A DNA stretch of 39,640 bases. It comes from Roseibacillus sp. Lineage in GTDB: Bacteria; Verrucomicrobiota; Verrucomicrobiae; Verrucomicrobiales; Akkermansiaceae. The notes beneath the pieces are model-generated. The model saw nothing but the letters and a program-made list of their open reading frames with translations, searched no databases and was not told where the DNA came from. The DNA is taken from NCBI GenBank assembly GCA_002723015.1, contig PBNG01000091.1, positions 1 to 39,640 of the forward strand, written 5' to 3'. Positions within the stretch are counted from its first letter, which is position 1. Every line of letters starts with the position of its first letter. A program made the translations under genes and the position numbers. Positions 29,309-38,284 of this stretch are shown in pieces.

Positions 29309-29812
29309 TTGAAAAAGGGGGAGATTTTTACTGATGGCGCCTGCCGCGGGAATCCTGGTCCCGGAGGCTATGGGGTGGTTCTGACGTCAGGTTCCCATCG
29401 CAGAGAGCTGAGTGGGGGCTTCGCCCGGACCACCAATAATCGCATGGAGCTCCGGGCCGCGATTGCCGGACTGGAAGGGCTCAAAAAGCCCTGCCGCGTA
29501 CGCCTTTCCTCAGATTCAAAGTATCTCATTAATGCAATGACTCGTGGCTGGCTGAGGAAGTGGAAGCGATTGGGATGGCGGCGCGGTCCGGGGCAGCGGC
29601 TACGGAACGAGGATCTTTGGAAACGCCTCGACGCGGCATGCGGGCAGCACGAACTGCAGTGGGAGTGGGTCAAAGGTCACGCGGGCCACGCCGAAAACGA
29701 ACGTTGCGATTTCCTTGCGGTGGCTGCTGCAGACGGAGACGACCTGCCTCCCGATGAAGGCTTTCTGGTAGAGGAGCAATCTGCGGGAGAGGGGCCCGGC
29801 CTCTTTGACTGA
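29309..29812 (+). CDS. rnhA: Ribonuclease HI
   Basis: 167 residues. The fold opens with [21 protein letters not shown]. The four catalytic carboxylates are visible: Asp9, Glu47 (NNRMELRAA), Asp69 (SSDSKYL) and Asp134 (NERCDFLA), with the mobile His at 124 in [11 protein letters not shown]. The enzyme cleaves RNA in RNA-DNA hybrids, removing primers and R-loops. The start is TTG (29309); homologues begin MKK at this exact position, and no in-frame ATG or GTG fits better. The basic handle region [13 protein letters not shown] is present. About 20 acidic C-terminal residues extend past the usual end. Confidence 0.95.
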   Translation: MKKGEIFTDGACRGNPGPGGYGVVLTSGSHRRELSGGFARTTNNRMELRAAIAGLEGLKKPCRVRLSSDSKYLINAMTRGWLRKWKRLGWRRGPGQRLRNEDLWKRLDAACGQHELQWEWVKGHAGHAENERCDFLAVAAADGDDLPPDEGFLVEEQSAGEGPGLFD

Positions 29813-30013
29813 GGGCAGAGGCTCCGCTGACAGCCAACAGGCAGGACAGGTAGACCTAGAGCATCCTACTATAGAACACTCACTTGGACCTATCAGTTCT
29901 GGGACAGACGCCGCCGGGTGAATCCATGGATTTAATTTTACGAGGAAGCCGCTGATTTCCCAGGGGAGATCTCAGTCCTAGCCCTCCTGCGCTCGCAGTG
30001 TCCCGGGTTGCGG

Positions 30014-33000
30014 TTACTTGCCCGCTTCCGTTTGCGTTTTGCCAGGAGCAGGTTTTGAGTTGTTCTTTTTCTTGATCTCTTCCTTTTCCTTTTCGCGCTC
30101 CAGGAATGATTTTCCCTCGGTGATCCACTTGTTGCCGGTTTCGTTCTTCAGGAAGTGCGCCATCCACTCCCTGACGCGGTAGTGGTAGTCGACCATGTTC
30201 TCCTCCTTGCGCAGACCATGATTCTCTCCGGGATACACGAGAAGGACGACATCGTCCTTTCCAGCCCAGCGGGCAGCATTGTACATCTCGATACCCTGGT
30301 CCCAGTCAACAGCCCCATCCTTGTCGCCAAAAGCGATGAGGAGGGGAGTATTGAGGGTGTCCAGTCCGTGAATGGGAGAATTACGGGCATAATTATCTGC
30401 ATCCCGCCAGAAGGGCTTGTTCATGCGCCCCTGCGATTGCGCGAAGATGCGGGCGTTGGTGCCACCGGAATTCCAGTAAACGCTTACGGACATGCTCATC
30501 AGGTCGGTGAGGGGTGCCCCGGCTACCGCGGCCGAAAAGAGATCGGTCCTGGTGACGATGAAGGAGGTCTGATAAGCGCCCCAGGAATGCCCCATCAGCC
30601 CGACCCTCCGGGGATCAACCATTCCGGTCTCAAGGACCTTTTCGACTGCTGGGACCACACACTCCACGGCTGAGATGCCAGGTTGCTGGGGTCGATAAAC
30701 GATGTCGGGTTGAAATACGAAATAGCCCTCCGCGGAAAAGACGCAAGGGTTGTAGGGGTGCTTCTCACTGGGAGTGTAGTAGCGGTGAAGGTCCTGTGAG
30801 CGTTTTTCGTAAATATAGACGATCATGGGATACTTCTTCCCCGTCCTGTATCCGGCAGGATAAGTGAGCATGCCCTGTAGAGCAATACCCTGCTTGTTAC
30901 GAAAGTTGACGAGTTCAGAGCGACCCCATCGGAAGTTTTTCTGGAAGGGATTGGTCCCGGTAACCTGATGCGCGTTCTCAAGCGCGGGACCTCCCAGGTA
31001 AAGGTCGCGGGATTGGTCACTGCGTTCACGTGTGAAGGTTAAGATCTCGGCATCCCGGGCCCGCTCAAGGAACGGCATAAGCGCATCCTCGAGGAGGTGG
31101 GTTTGAAAGCTGCTCGCCGGGTTTTTCCTGTTTGCGAGAGTCAGGCTTCCATATCCCGACTTCTTGGTCCGCTCCCCGAACAGGCCTACATAGATGCGAT
31201 CCTTTCGAGCAATATTACCATCATTCTCCTCGCGATAACTTGCCTGAGAAATACGGTGTCGAATCTGTTTCTTCCGGCCGTTCGTCAACTTTCTAGCCTG
31301 CTCTCCCAAGGGATCAAGCAACCAGATGTCGTAACGGTCGTAGAGAAGGACGCCGGAGCTGTCAGTGAGCCAGATTCCGTTGCCGAAAGGTCGCTTCTCC
31401 TCCGCGAGGGTATCGTCCTTCTCGTCGGTAAAAGAGGTCTTCAGTCTTGAGGTGATATTCCTCTGTTTTCCGGTTCTGAGATCGTGGCTCCAGATGTGGC
31501 CCCCACGCACGAAGAGAAGGAAGCGTCCATTGGGACTTGTGGAGAGGGTGAACTTGACTGCCTTGAGGATGCGGTTTCGTTTTCCGCTCTGGGTGCTGAT
31601 GGCGTAGACGTCATGAAGCCGCGGTCCAAACATGGCGGCTCGTTCGTGGGGAGAGGAGTCCATTCCAATGGCCCGGAGACCATCCTTCATGATGGTTACA
31701 CGTTCCGTGAGCTCGGTCTCGAGTTGAATCAGCTTGTTTTCTGAGAGCCACCAGACTGCCTTGCGTGCGGGATTTTTCCGGTTTGAAGCCTCCTTTTTCT
31801 GTCGAGGCATGATGGTTACATCTCTCGAGTGCCAGACCTCTACGTTTGAGGGAGTCGTCATGGTTTCCCGGAGAGTCTTTGAGGGCATCTCCGGCGGGCT
31901 CTTGGTCTCCGAGGTGTCGTTGCCCTCTCTGACTGTAGATGAATCCTTCTGGTCGTCTGAGGCAGCTGGAGAGCGTTCCTTATCGCTGTTGCTGTCCTTC
32001 TTGCCCTTCTTCCCGGGCCCCTGTTTTTCCGGATTCTTCCTAGGTGCGGGGAAGTCCTTGGGTTTATTCTCCCATTTCTTGAGCGAGCAATGGAGTGCCC
32101 TGCCCTCCTTGTCCCAGTTCAGGCTGGCCGTAAGATAGTGATCCGGAGAAAAGGAAGCGTCCTTGCTGTGGTCGTAAATAGCTTGCTCACCGGTGGGGCT
32201 GTCCGGATTATCCAGTTTTCGAAAAGTAAGCAGGGTGTGGGAGATATCTTCTTTGTCCCCGAACTTCATCTGCCGGGCTGCGGCAAGGTCAAAGGAATCC
32301 TTGCGCCAGAGAAGGGCTGTGTAGTCCTGATCGCTGGACTCAAGGGTTCGTAGGATCTCGCTAACGGGGTCGAAGAGCTGCAGGGCATTACTGATGCTGG
32401 GTGAGTCGACGACGAGGGCGAGGAGAGATCCCTTCTTGCTCCATGCGAATTTGGTAACGTTCCCGAAAGTAGTGTCCTTGCCGGTCGCGAGATGACGAAC
32501 GAGCAGGGCCCGCGCGGGAGGCGAGGGAGCCACGCCTGGACGAGGGGCAGCGGGTTTGCCAATCACTTCGATAGCTGCGAAGCGGCTATCAAAGCTGAAG
32601 ACCAGCGAACCTACGCCTTTGAATTCTGTGGTCTCTCCATCGCGGAGAGAGCGAAGATGAATGGTAGCGCCGGGGGTGGCAGGCTTTTTGGAGTCCTTTG
32701 CTTTTTTCTTCTCCTCAGGGGTCTTGCCCATAGTGACGGACAGCCATTTGCTGTCTCTGGAGAACAGCGGGCGCTCCCCCTGGGAAAAGACCTGTTGCTC
32801 TTCACTCTTTCCCTTCTCTATCTTGTGGAGATGAAGTGAGCTCTTCCCATCGACCCGCCTGATGTCGAAAGTGAGCCACTGGCCATCATGCGACATTTTC
32901 CGGTTCCCCATGTTCAGGCTCTCCCACCGGGCGTAATCCCGGGGAACAATGGGTTTGCGCTGAGGCTGCTTTTTCTTTTTGCGCTTTTTCTCCCTTGCAG

Positions 33001-33166
33001 AGTGTGATCCAGCAGCGGGGTTTCCAGCCTTCTCAGGTGAGGTGGAATTCCCCGGGGGGTTATCGTTGGAAGACGGTTCTTCGTCGGGGACCTCTCCTGT
33101 TGCCGAGATTGTCAGGAAGAGGGCAAGCGGAAGGGCGCTGAAGCGAAGGGAAGGATGAAGCCTCAT
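30014..33166 (-). CDS. Secreted S9 family prolyl oligopeptidase-type serine peptidase
   Basis: 1,050 residues from the ATG at 33166, which starts a signal peptide (SLRFSALPLALFLTISATG); the open frame to 33253 is not signal-like. A Lys-rich segment (KKRKKKKQ) follows at about 60. A WD/propeller-like region covers about 80-720. It is interrupted near 365-440 by a low-complexity Lys/Ser/Asp/Pro insert. The C-terminal alpha/beta hydrolase domain has the nucleophile Ser861 in MGHSWGAYQ, Asp950 in GDKDGAVDW and His983 in GENHGL. Such enzymes cleave oligopeptides, often after proline. The tail is again Lys/Glu rich. It is unusually long for S9 because of the insert. It is divergent from the GYF-RDD gene. 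Confidence 0.9.
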   Translation of the reverse strand: MRLHPSLRFSALPLALFLTISATGEVPDEEPSSNDNPPGNSTSPEKAGNPAAGSHSAREKKRKKKKQPQRKPIVPRDYARWESLNMGNRKMSHDGQWLTFDIRRVDGKSSLHLHKIEKGKSEEQQVFSQGERPLFSRDSKWLSVTMGKTPEEKKKAKDSKKPATPGATIHLRSLRDGETTEFKGVGSLVFSFDSRFAAIEVIGKPAAPRPGVAPSPPARALLVRHLATGKDTTFGNVTKFAWSKKGSLLALVVDSPSISNALQLFDPVSEILRTLESSDQDYTALLWRKDSFDLAAARQMKFGDKEDISHTLLTFRKLDNPDSPTGEQAIYDHSKDASFSPDHYLTASLNWDKEGRALHCSLKKWENKPKDFPAPRKNPEKQGPGKKGKKDSNSDKERSPAASDDQKDSSTVREGNDTSETKSPPEMPSKTLRETMTTPSNVEVWHSRDVTIMPRQKKEASNRKNPARKAVWWLSENKLIQLETELTERVTIMKDGLRAIGMDSSPHERAAMFGPRLHDVYAISTQSGKRNRILKAVKFTLSTSPNGRFLLFVRGGHIWSHDLRTGKQRNITSRLKTSFTDEKDDTLAEEKRPFGNGIWLTDSSGVLLYDRYDIWLLDPLGEQARKLTNGRKKQIRHRISQASYREENDGNIARKDRIYVGLFGERTKKSGYGSLTLANRKNPASSFQTHLLEDALMPFLERARDAEILTFTRERSDQSRDLYLGGPALENAHQVTGTNPFQKNFRWGRSELVNFRNKQGIALQGMLTYPAGYRTGKKYPMIVYIYEKRSQDLHRYYTPSEKHPYNPCVFSAEGYFVFQPDIVYRPQQPGISAVECVVPAVEKVLETGMVDPRRVGLMGHSWGAYQTSFIVTRTDLFSAAVAGAPLTDLMSMSVSVYWNSGGTNARIFAQSQGRMNKPFWRDADNYARNSPIHGLDTLNTPLLIAFGDKDGAVDWDQGIEMYNAARWAGKDDVVLLVYPGENHGLRKEENMVDYHYRVREWMAHFLKNETGNKWITEGKSFLEREKEKEEIKKKNNSKPAPGKTQTEAGK

Positions 33167-33398
33167 GTTACTATCTGTAAGGGGAGGAGGCCTTACTCTG
33201 AATGGGCTCTTGTTAGAAGCCTCGATTTGAGGAAATTGGACGTCATGTTCCACAGAATTCCTTTTACGGAGTGTGCCCGGAGACCGGAATGAGCCTCGAT
33301 TTCGCGGCGTCTCGGCTCTTCGTCCCTAAAACCTAGTCCATAAAAACGAGTTATCTGGTTTACTGACGATGAAGGATGAGGTGCATTAGTTCTGGATC

Positions 33399-34391
33399 AT
33401 GGCTTGGTATATTTCGAAAGAGAGTGAGCGAGAAGGCCCGATCAATGGGGACCGCCTTCGCAGCATGATCATCACAGGGGAAATCTCATCAACCGATCTG
33501 GTGGCCTGGGGTGAGCAAGGGGAGTGGATTGAGGCTGGTCAGGTCTCTGATTTTTCAGGTCCTGACTCGCCAGATGAGCCGGAAGTTCTCGTTTCGGACG
33601 ACGCAGACTTGTCAACGGCAGCAAATCCCGGGGCTGGCGAGAGGAGGGGATCCGCCCCTTGCAAAGACAAGGACCTCCCCGAATCGGAAGCTCAACTTGA
33701 AGGGGCAACTGACGAGGACGAGAAGGTCCCTGACCGGTCCTGTGGGGACAAGGAAAGCGAGGTTTCGGGACTCGAGAAAAGCGAAGTTCGAGGGTATTCA
33801 GCTTCGGATGACGGATCTGAGCCGGTAGAATTTCTTTTTCCGGAAGTGCCGGAAGAAGAGGGGCCAGAAGAAGGCGCTGCGGCGTCCTCGGGTGGTCAGG
33901 CTGTTTCTGCGGGCGCGAATGGACCCGCGGGTCTTGACCAAGATGCGCGTCACAGTGACCGGGTCGTGGCCGGAATGATAGACTTTATCATAGCTCTTGG
34001 TGCTGCGTGGGTTGGAACATGGTTTGGCATATGGTTCTGGTTCACTGCATCACTTTGGGGCACCTTCCGGGAATGCTCCTTCTTTAACGGGCAGAGTATT
34101 GGCAAGAAGGCCATGTGTCTTCGGACCGTTGCCCGGGATGGCAAGGAATTGGAAGGAAAATGGGACGGGCTTATTTTTCGCAACGTGGTGTTTTTTATTC
34201 CCCTGTTTGTTGTCGTCGAGTGGGTCGTCCTGACAGTAAGGGCCTCTCGACATCGTGGAATCGAAGGGCTGTGCCGGAAGTGTGGGTCTGCAATTGAAAC
34301 TGATCAAAAATTTGTCCCCTTGTTGCGGCTCGGTGATGAGTGGGCTGGAACCAGGGTGATCACGGTAACTGTATCGGGGCCCGTGAACTAG
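33399..34391 (+). CDS. GYF_2-RDD membrane protein with long acidic linker
   Basis: 330 residues. Residues 1-52 form a GYF_2 (DUF4339) domain: MAWYISKESEREGPINGDRL and AWGEQGEWIEAGQV. Residues about 60-185 are disordered and rich in Glu, Asp, Ser and Pro. From Asp187 an RDD family membrane region begins (DRVVAGMIDFIIALGAAWVG) with about four membrane segments; NGQSIGKKAMCLRTV is the RDD signature. After the last segment a C-x-x-C (GLCRKCGSA) suggests a small zinc ribbon or a disulfide. GYF_2 domains bind proline-rich peptides, so it may dock partners at the membrane. Function is unknown. Confidence 0.82.
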   Translation: MAWYISKESEREGPINGDRLRSMIITGEISSTDLVAWGEQGEWIEAGQVSDFSGPDSPDEPEVLVSDDADLSTAANPGAGERRGSAPCKDKDLPESEAQLEGATDEDEKVPDRSCGDKESEVSGLEKSEVRGYSASDDGSEPVEFLFPEVPEEEGPEEGAAASSGGQAVSAGANGPAGLDQDARHSDRVVAGMIDFIIALGAAWVGTWFGIWFWFTASLWGTFRECSFFNGQSIGKKAMCLRTVARDGKELEGKWDGLIFRNVVFFIPLFVVVEWVVLTVRASRHRGIEGLCRKCGSAIETDQKFVPLLRLGDEWAGTRVITVTVSGPVN

Positions 34392-34476
34392 ATCCTTGGT
34401 GGTCGGTGGGCCTGCGAGGGAAGGCCTCAGAGGTCGCCACTTGACACGGACTGTGATTTACCGGAACCAGAGGTGG

Positions 34477-35823
34477 ATGAAGATCTTGTATACACTTCTG
34501 ATCCCAGCCTCCTGCCTTTATGCCGAGGACTGGCCTCAGTATCTCGGCCCAGGCAGGGATGCAGTCTGGAGGGAGAGCGAAGTCGAGCTTGATTTTGCCA
34601 AGCGACCTCCGCAGTTACTCTGGTCGGTTCCAACGGGCGGCGGCTACGCCGGTCCCTCGGTGGCCGAAGGCAGGGTCTATGTCATGGACCGACTTGCCGA
34701 ACCCTATGTCGCCGGGAAGCTGAAGCCCGGTACTAATGTGAATTTTGTGCGAGCCCGGATCCCCGGTAAGGAGAGGGTTCGCTGTCTCAGAGAGAGTAAC
34801 GGAGAGGTTCTCTGGGAGCATGCCTACGAGGCCGACTACTCCTCAGTCTTCCCTTACGCAATTGGACCCCGAACGACGCCTCTGGTGCACGAGGGGGTGG
34901 TCTACACGCTGGGAGCGGAGGGCCACCTGCGGGCTTATACAGCAGAAGAGGGCAAGCTGGTGTGGCACCGGAACATCCTGAAGGAGTACAATTTGGAAAC
35001 TCCGCTCTGGGGTACTGCCGGCCATCCTGTTGTTGAGGGGGACCTACTGATCTGTCCGGTGGGTGGTAGCGGGAGCACGGTGGTTGCTTTTGACCGCAGG
35101 ACTGGCAAGGAGCGCTGGAGGGCCTTGGAGGTGACGAAGTCGGGGTATGGCACCCCGGTGATTGAAACGATCAATGGGCACCGGCAGCTTCTCGTATGGG
35201 ATGCGGAAAACCTCAACGGGTTGGACCCGGAAACCGGAAAGGTATTCTGGAGCGTGCCATTCAAGCCGCAGTTCGGGATGGCTATTGGTGCTCCCCGGGT
35301 GTGGAAGGATCTCGTTTTCGTCATGGGCTACAACAACAAGTCGGGGGCGATCAGGGTGGCTCCTGATGGAAAGTCGGCGCGACTGGCTTGGGGCCGTAAC
35401 CTGCGCAAGGGGGTGGCCGGGGTCATGAATACGGCGTGGACCAGTGGCGGATATATTTATTCGGGGGGCCAGCGGGGGCTCTTTCGTTGTGTGATGATGG
35501 AAACAGGAGAACGGGTCTGGGAAACGCCCCGGCCTCTGCTCAAGGCGGACGGCTCGGGTCGTGGTCCCTGGCCTCATGCCTTCACCGTGCATCATGAGCC
35601 CTCAGGATACACTCTGATCTTCAACGACCACGGTGAAATGATCAGCTCGATCCTTTCACCGGAGGGATACCGCGAGGTCGCACGGACGACAATCATTGAA
35701 CCAACCCACACCGTGGCTGGCAGGCTCCTGGTGTGGTCCCATCCAGCCCTGGCCGGGGGTCGAGTTTACTGCCGCAATGACAAGGAAGTCCGCTGCTGGG
35801 ATCTATCCGGTGGTGGGCGTTAA
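34477..35823 (+). CDS. Secreted PQQ-binding-like beta-propeller protein
   Basis: 448 residues from the ATG at 34477, preceded by AGGTGG; the frame is open from 34396 but those residues are not signal-like. The signal peptide is short (MKILYTLLIPASCLYA) and is followed by EDWPQYLGPGRDAVW, the usual N-terminus of PVC PQQ-like propellers. Repeated blades carry the W-motif pattern: YAGPSVAEGRVYVMD, LVHEGVVYTLGAEGHLRAY, LVWHRNILKEY, VVAFDRRTGKERWR, LNGLDPETGKVFWS. These proteins are usually periplasmic; most lack dehydrogenase catalysis and are thought to bind or scaffold. It is 86 bp after the GYF-RDD gene. Confidence 0.88.
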   Translation: MKILYTLLIPASCLYAEDWPQYLGPGRDAVWRESEVELDFAKRPPQLLWSVPTGGGYAGPSVAEGRVYVMDRLAEPYVAGKLKPGTNVNFVRARIPGKERVRCLRESNGEVLWEHAYEADYSSVFPYAIGPRTTPLVHEGVVYTLGAEGHLRAYTAEEGKLVWHRNILKEYNLETPLWGTAGHPVVEGDLLICPVGGSGSTVVAFDRRTGKERWRALEVTKSGYGTPVIETINGHRQLLVWDAENLNGLDPETGKVFWSVPFKPQFGMAIGAPRVWKDLVFVMGYNNKSGAIRVAPDGKSARLAWGRNLRKGVAGVMNTAWTSGGYIYSGGQRGLFRCVMMETGERVWETPRPLLKADGSGRGPWPHAFTVHHEPSGYTLIFNDHGEMISSILSPEGYREVARTTIIEPTHTVAGRLLVWSHPALAGGRVYCRNDKEVRCWDLSGGGR

Positions 35824-35936
35824 GCGGTTGTTACCTGACTTCGGGTGCTGATGATTTCGGAATCTCTGAACCCGTTCTTTCTGGAAATCCAATTTCGTTG
35901 CATGACTACGGTTATGCGGTCACCCTTGGCGCTGCC

Positions 35937-36866
35937 ATGAAAGGTCTGTTCTCTATTATCCTGCTCGCCCTTGCATCATCGCTGGCTCAGGCCGAAATGC
36001 GCGAATGGAAGACAGCAGATGAATCGAAGACACTGGTGGCGGAATATGTGCGTTCCAGCGAGGGCAGGGTGACGATCCGGAGGAAAAGAGATCGCCGGAC
36101 CTTTACCCTCGATCTGTCCTCCCTCTCCGAAAAAGACCGGGAATACGTCAGAATGCGTGAGGAAAACCCGGATGGGGGTGATCCTGCGGAAGCAGGAGAT
36201 GCGGATGGAGAATTCGCTAAGCTTATTACCGGAGATTGGGAACGCACTGAGGGTCATGGGTTGAAATACCGGATCTTTGGAGCGAGAAAATTAAGGAGAG
36301 GAAAGGGAGCAGGGTATCCGCTGGTGGTTTATCTTCACGGCAGGGGTGGTGATGTCATGACGCCCGAGGAGCCCTGGGGAGCCCGAGCGTTCACCCGGGA
36401 TGATAATTACCGGAGTCGGACATGTTTCGTCATTTCTCCCCAGAATCCGGACCAGCGAGGGTGGATCGGGGCCAAGGCCGATGGGGTGATTGAAATAGTT
36501 AAGGAGTTGCTGAAGAAGCTCCCCATAGATCCGAAACGGGTATATCTTACGGGCTATTCAATGGGGGGATATGGGACCTTCCAGCTGCTTTCTCAGGAGC
36601 CTCGCATGTGGGCAGCGGCCGTTCCGGTAGCAGGTGGTGGGAACCCGGGAGCGGTCAGGGAGTATCGCAAGGTGCCTATCTGGGTATTTCACGGGGCAGA
36701 GGATAAGGTGGTTCCTGTGAGCCAGAGTCAGGTGATGGTGGAAGCTCTCAAAGAGGTTCGCTCAGGGGTAAAATATACCGAATTTGCAGGCGCTGGTCAC
36801 GGTGTTGCAGACAGGGTGTATGACGACGAGAAAGTCCACGAGTGGATCTTCGAGCAGGGGCAATGA
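35937..36866 (+). CDS. Secreted SHD1-domain esterase (alpha/beta hydrolase)
   Basis: 309 residues from the ATG at 35937, which opens a signal peptide (MKGLFSIILLALASSLAQA); 13 more residues are possible from 35898. Residues about 22-70 are an SHD1-like domain (WKTADESKTLVAEYV, VTIRRKRDRRTFTLDLSSLS), common in PVC secreted proteins. The remainder is a PHB-depolymerase/phospholipase-carboxylesterase fold: YLHGRGGD oxyanion region, GYSMGG with Ser208, Asp256 in GAEDKVVP and His288 in GAGHGV. It hydrolyses an ester of unknown identity outside the cell membrane. The gene stands 113 bp after the propeller gene. Confidence 0.9.
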   Translation: MKGLFSIILLALASSLAQAEMREWKTADESKTLVAEYVRSSEGRVTIRRKRDRRTFTLDLSSLSEKDREYVRMREENPDGGDPAEAGDADGEFAKLITGDWERTEGHGLKYRIFGARKLRRGKGAGYPLVVYLHGRGGDVMTPEEPWGARAFTRDDNYRSRTCFVISPQNPDQRGWIGAKADGVIEIVKELLKKLPIDPKRVYLTGYSMGGYGTFQLLSQEPRMWAAAVPVAGGGNPGAVREYRKVPIWVFHGAEDKVVPVSQSQVMVEALKEVRSGVKYTEFAGAGHGVADRVYDDEKVHEWIFEQGQ

Positions 36867-36946
36867 GCTCCTGTTTCCTAGGCGGCCTGTAGCCGGAAAA
36901 CATTTTTACTGAATACTCCGGGCCCTTCGTTGGTCCAAGGGGTATG

Positions 36947-37231
36947 ATGAAAGGTCCCCTTCTTCTCTCGCTGATTGCGGTGCTTGCCGCAGCCCTCTCT
37001 ACCAGTTGCACCACCATGTATGATTCAACCGGCCGTCCGGTAGATGTCCTTACCCCTGAAGGAGCAGCTCTCGCGGTGGTGGCGGCCGGAGTGGTTGGTT
37101 ATGCCCTTGCTGACGAGGAGCCTTACCGGGCCAGGTCCCATGGGCATCACCGTCGTGGGTCCTACCACGGCTATCATGGGAATCGTGGTTACGGGGCAAA
37201 TCACTACAGGAGAGGTGGGTATTGTTATTAG
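36947..37231 (+). CDS. Small His/Gly/Tyr-rich lipoprotein
   Basis: 94 residues from the second of two adjacent ATGs; AAGGGG (36937-36942) lies 4 nt before 36947 and only 1 nt before 36944. A type II signal ends LSTSC with the likely lipidated Cys at 21. A Gly/Ala hydrophobic segment (AALAVVAAGVVGYALAD) follows, then a tail of His, Arg, Gly and Tyr (HGHHRRGSYHGYHGNRGYG). The tail could bind metal, but that is inference. It lies 80 bp after the esterase. I do not recognise a named family. Confidence 0.72.
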   Translation: MKGPLLLSLIAVLAAALSTSCTTMYDSTGRPVDVLTPEGAALAVVAAGVVGYALADEEPYRARSHGHHRRGSYHGYHGNRGYGANHYRRGGYCY

Positions 37232-37302
37232 CCTGCTCCCGAGGGAACCTGCGACAGTATTTTCAGGTTCCGATAGCCCCCGGGAGCCGGTAGGGTTCCC
37301 GG

Positions 37303-38205
37303 GTGCACGTCATTCTGATGGGATTGCTAGTGGGTCTGTGCTCCCTGAGAGCGGCCCCTCTTCCCCAGGGTGTGGTGGACGAGGGAACGGGCCTTGGAAC
37401 GTTCACGAACTGCCGTCTCGTTCCGGCGCAATGGAATGATGGAGATAGCTTTGGAGTCCTTTTTCCGGATGGATCGACCCATACCCTGCGCCTCTACGGA
37501 GTCGATTGTTTTGAAACCTCGGAACGGCATCCCACGGACCGGCGGAGGCTTCGCTCGCAGCGTGCCTACTTCGGAATTGCTGGGTCCGGGGGCGATGAGC
37601 GCTCCTCCATCAAAGCTGCCATCATGCTCGGAGGCGCGGCCAAGAAGCGGGTGGGAGAGTTGTTATCAAAGCCTTTCACAGTGCATACGGCCTGGGCCGA
37701 TGGCCGGGGACATCCCCGACACAAGCGTTACTATGCGTTTATTACCGAGGCTGCGGGGGGAAATCTCGGCAGGCTACTTGTCAGGGAAGGTCTCGCGAGG
37801 GCCTTCGGGGTTGCCCGGGCGCGCCGGGTGGGCGTGAATCAGGAGGAGTACAGGGACCGGCTTGGTGATGAAGAGCTCTCCGCTGCCTCCCGGAGGGTTG
37901 GAGCGTGGAAGCTCACCAACTGGGAATCCCTACCGGAGGAGCGGCGGGTGGAGCGGGTCCGGGAGGAGGAGGAGCGGTTGTTGTCATCGTCTCCCGAAAA
38001 AGCATCGTTGAATCCCAATACGGCCTCAAAGCTCGAGCTCATGCGTCTCCCCGGGATCGGTGAGGTGCTTGCAATCAGGATCATTGAGGGGAGGGAAGAA
38101 GAGGCTTACCGCATGCCCTCGGATCTCAGGCGTGTTACGGGAATCGGGAAGCAGACAGTGGCAAGGATGGCCCCTTATCTTTTCTTCGGGGACAAAAACC
38201 GATGA
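37303..38205 (+). CDS. Secreted thermonuclease-like protein with ComEA-type helix-hairpin-helix tail
   Basis: 300 residues from GTG 37303; an ATG at 37318 is possible, but the longer form gives a better signal peptide (MHVILMGLLVGLCSLRAAP). The staphylococcal nuclease-like domain has Asp46/Asp48 (NDGD), Arg63 and Glu71 in LRLYGVDCFETSE, and basic residues in GRGHPRHKRYYAF that could supply the second catalytic Arg; the usual Thr after the metal Asp is Cys69. A charged helical segment leads to a ComEA-type (HhH) domain (232-300): SLNPNTASKLE, LPGIG at 249-253 and VTGIG at 278-282. It would bind DNA and cut it outside the cytoplasm. It may serve DNA uptake or nutrient scavenging. Confidence 0.88.
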   Translation: MHVILMGLLVGLCSLRAAPLPQGVVDEGTGLGTFTNCRLVPAQWNDGDSFGVLFPDGSTHTLRLYGVDCFETSERHPTDRRRLRSQRAYFGIAGSGGDERSSIKAAIMLGGAAKKRVGELLSKPFTVHTAWADGRGHPRHKRYYAFITEAAGGNLGRLLVREGLARAFGVARARRVGVNQEEYRDRLGDEELSAASRRVGAWKLTNWESLPEERRVERVREEEERLLSSSPEKASLNPNTASKLELMRLPGIGEVLAIRIIEGREEEAYRMPSDLRRVTGIGKQTVARMAPYLFFGDKNR

Positions 38206-38284
38206 TGATGAAGAGCCCCACTTTCCCGTCGGAACCCGGAGAACGCCGATTGGTCATTGTCCCGGGGAATATCATGATGTGTCA

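Noticed and set aside
29921..29932. 12-nt self-complementary AATCCATGGATT between rnhA and the S9 peptidase gene.
   Set aside because: Too short to fold as a hairpin with a loop and lacking a T-run; could occur by chance.
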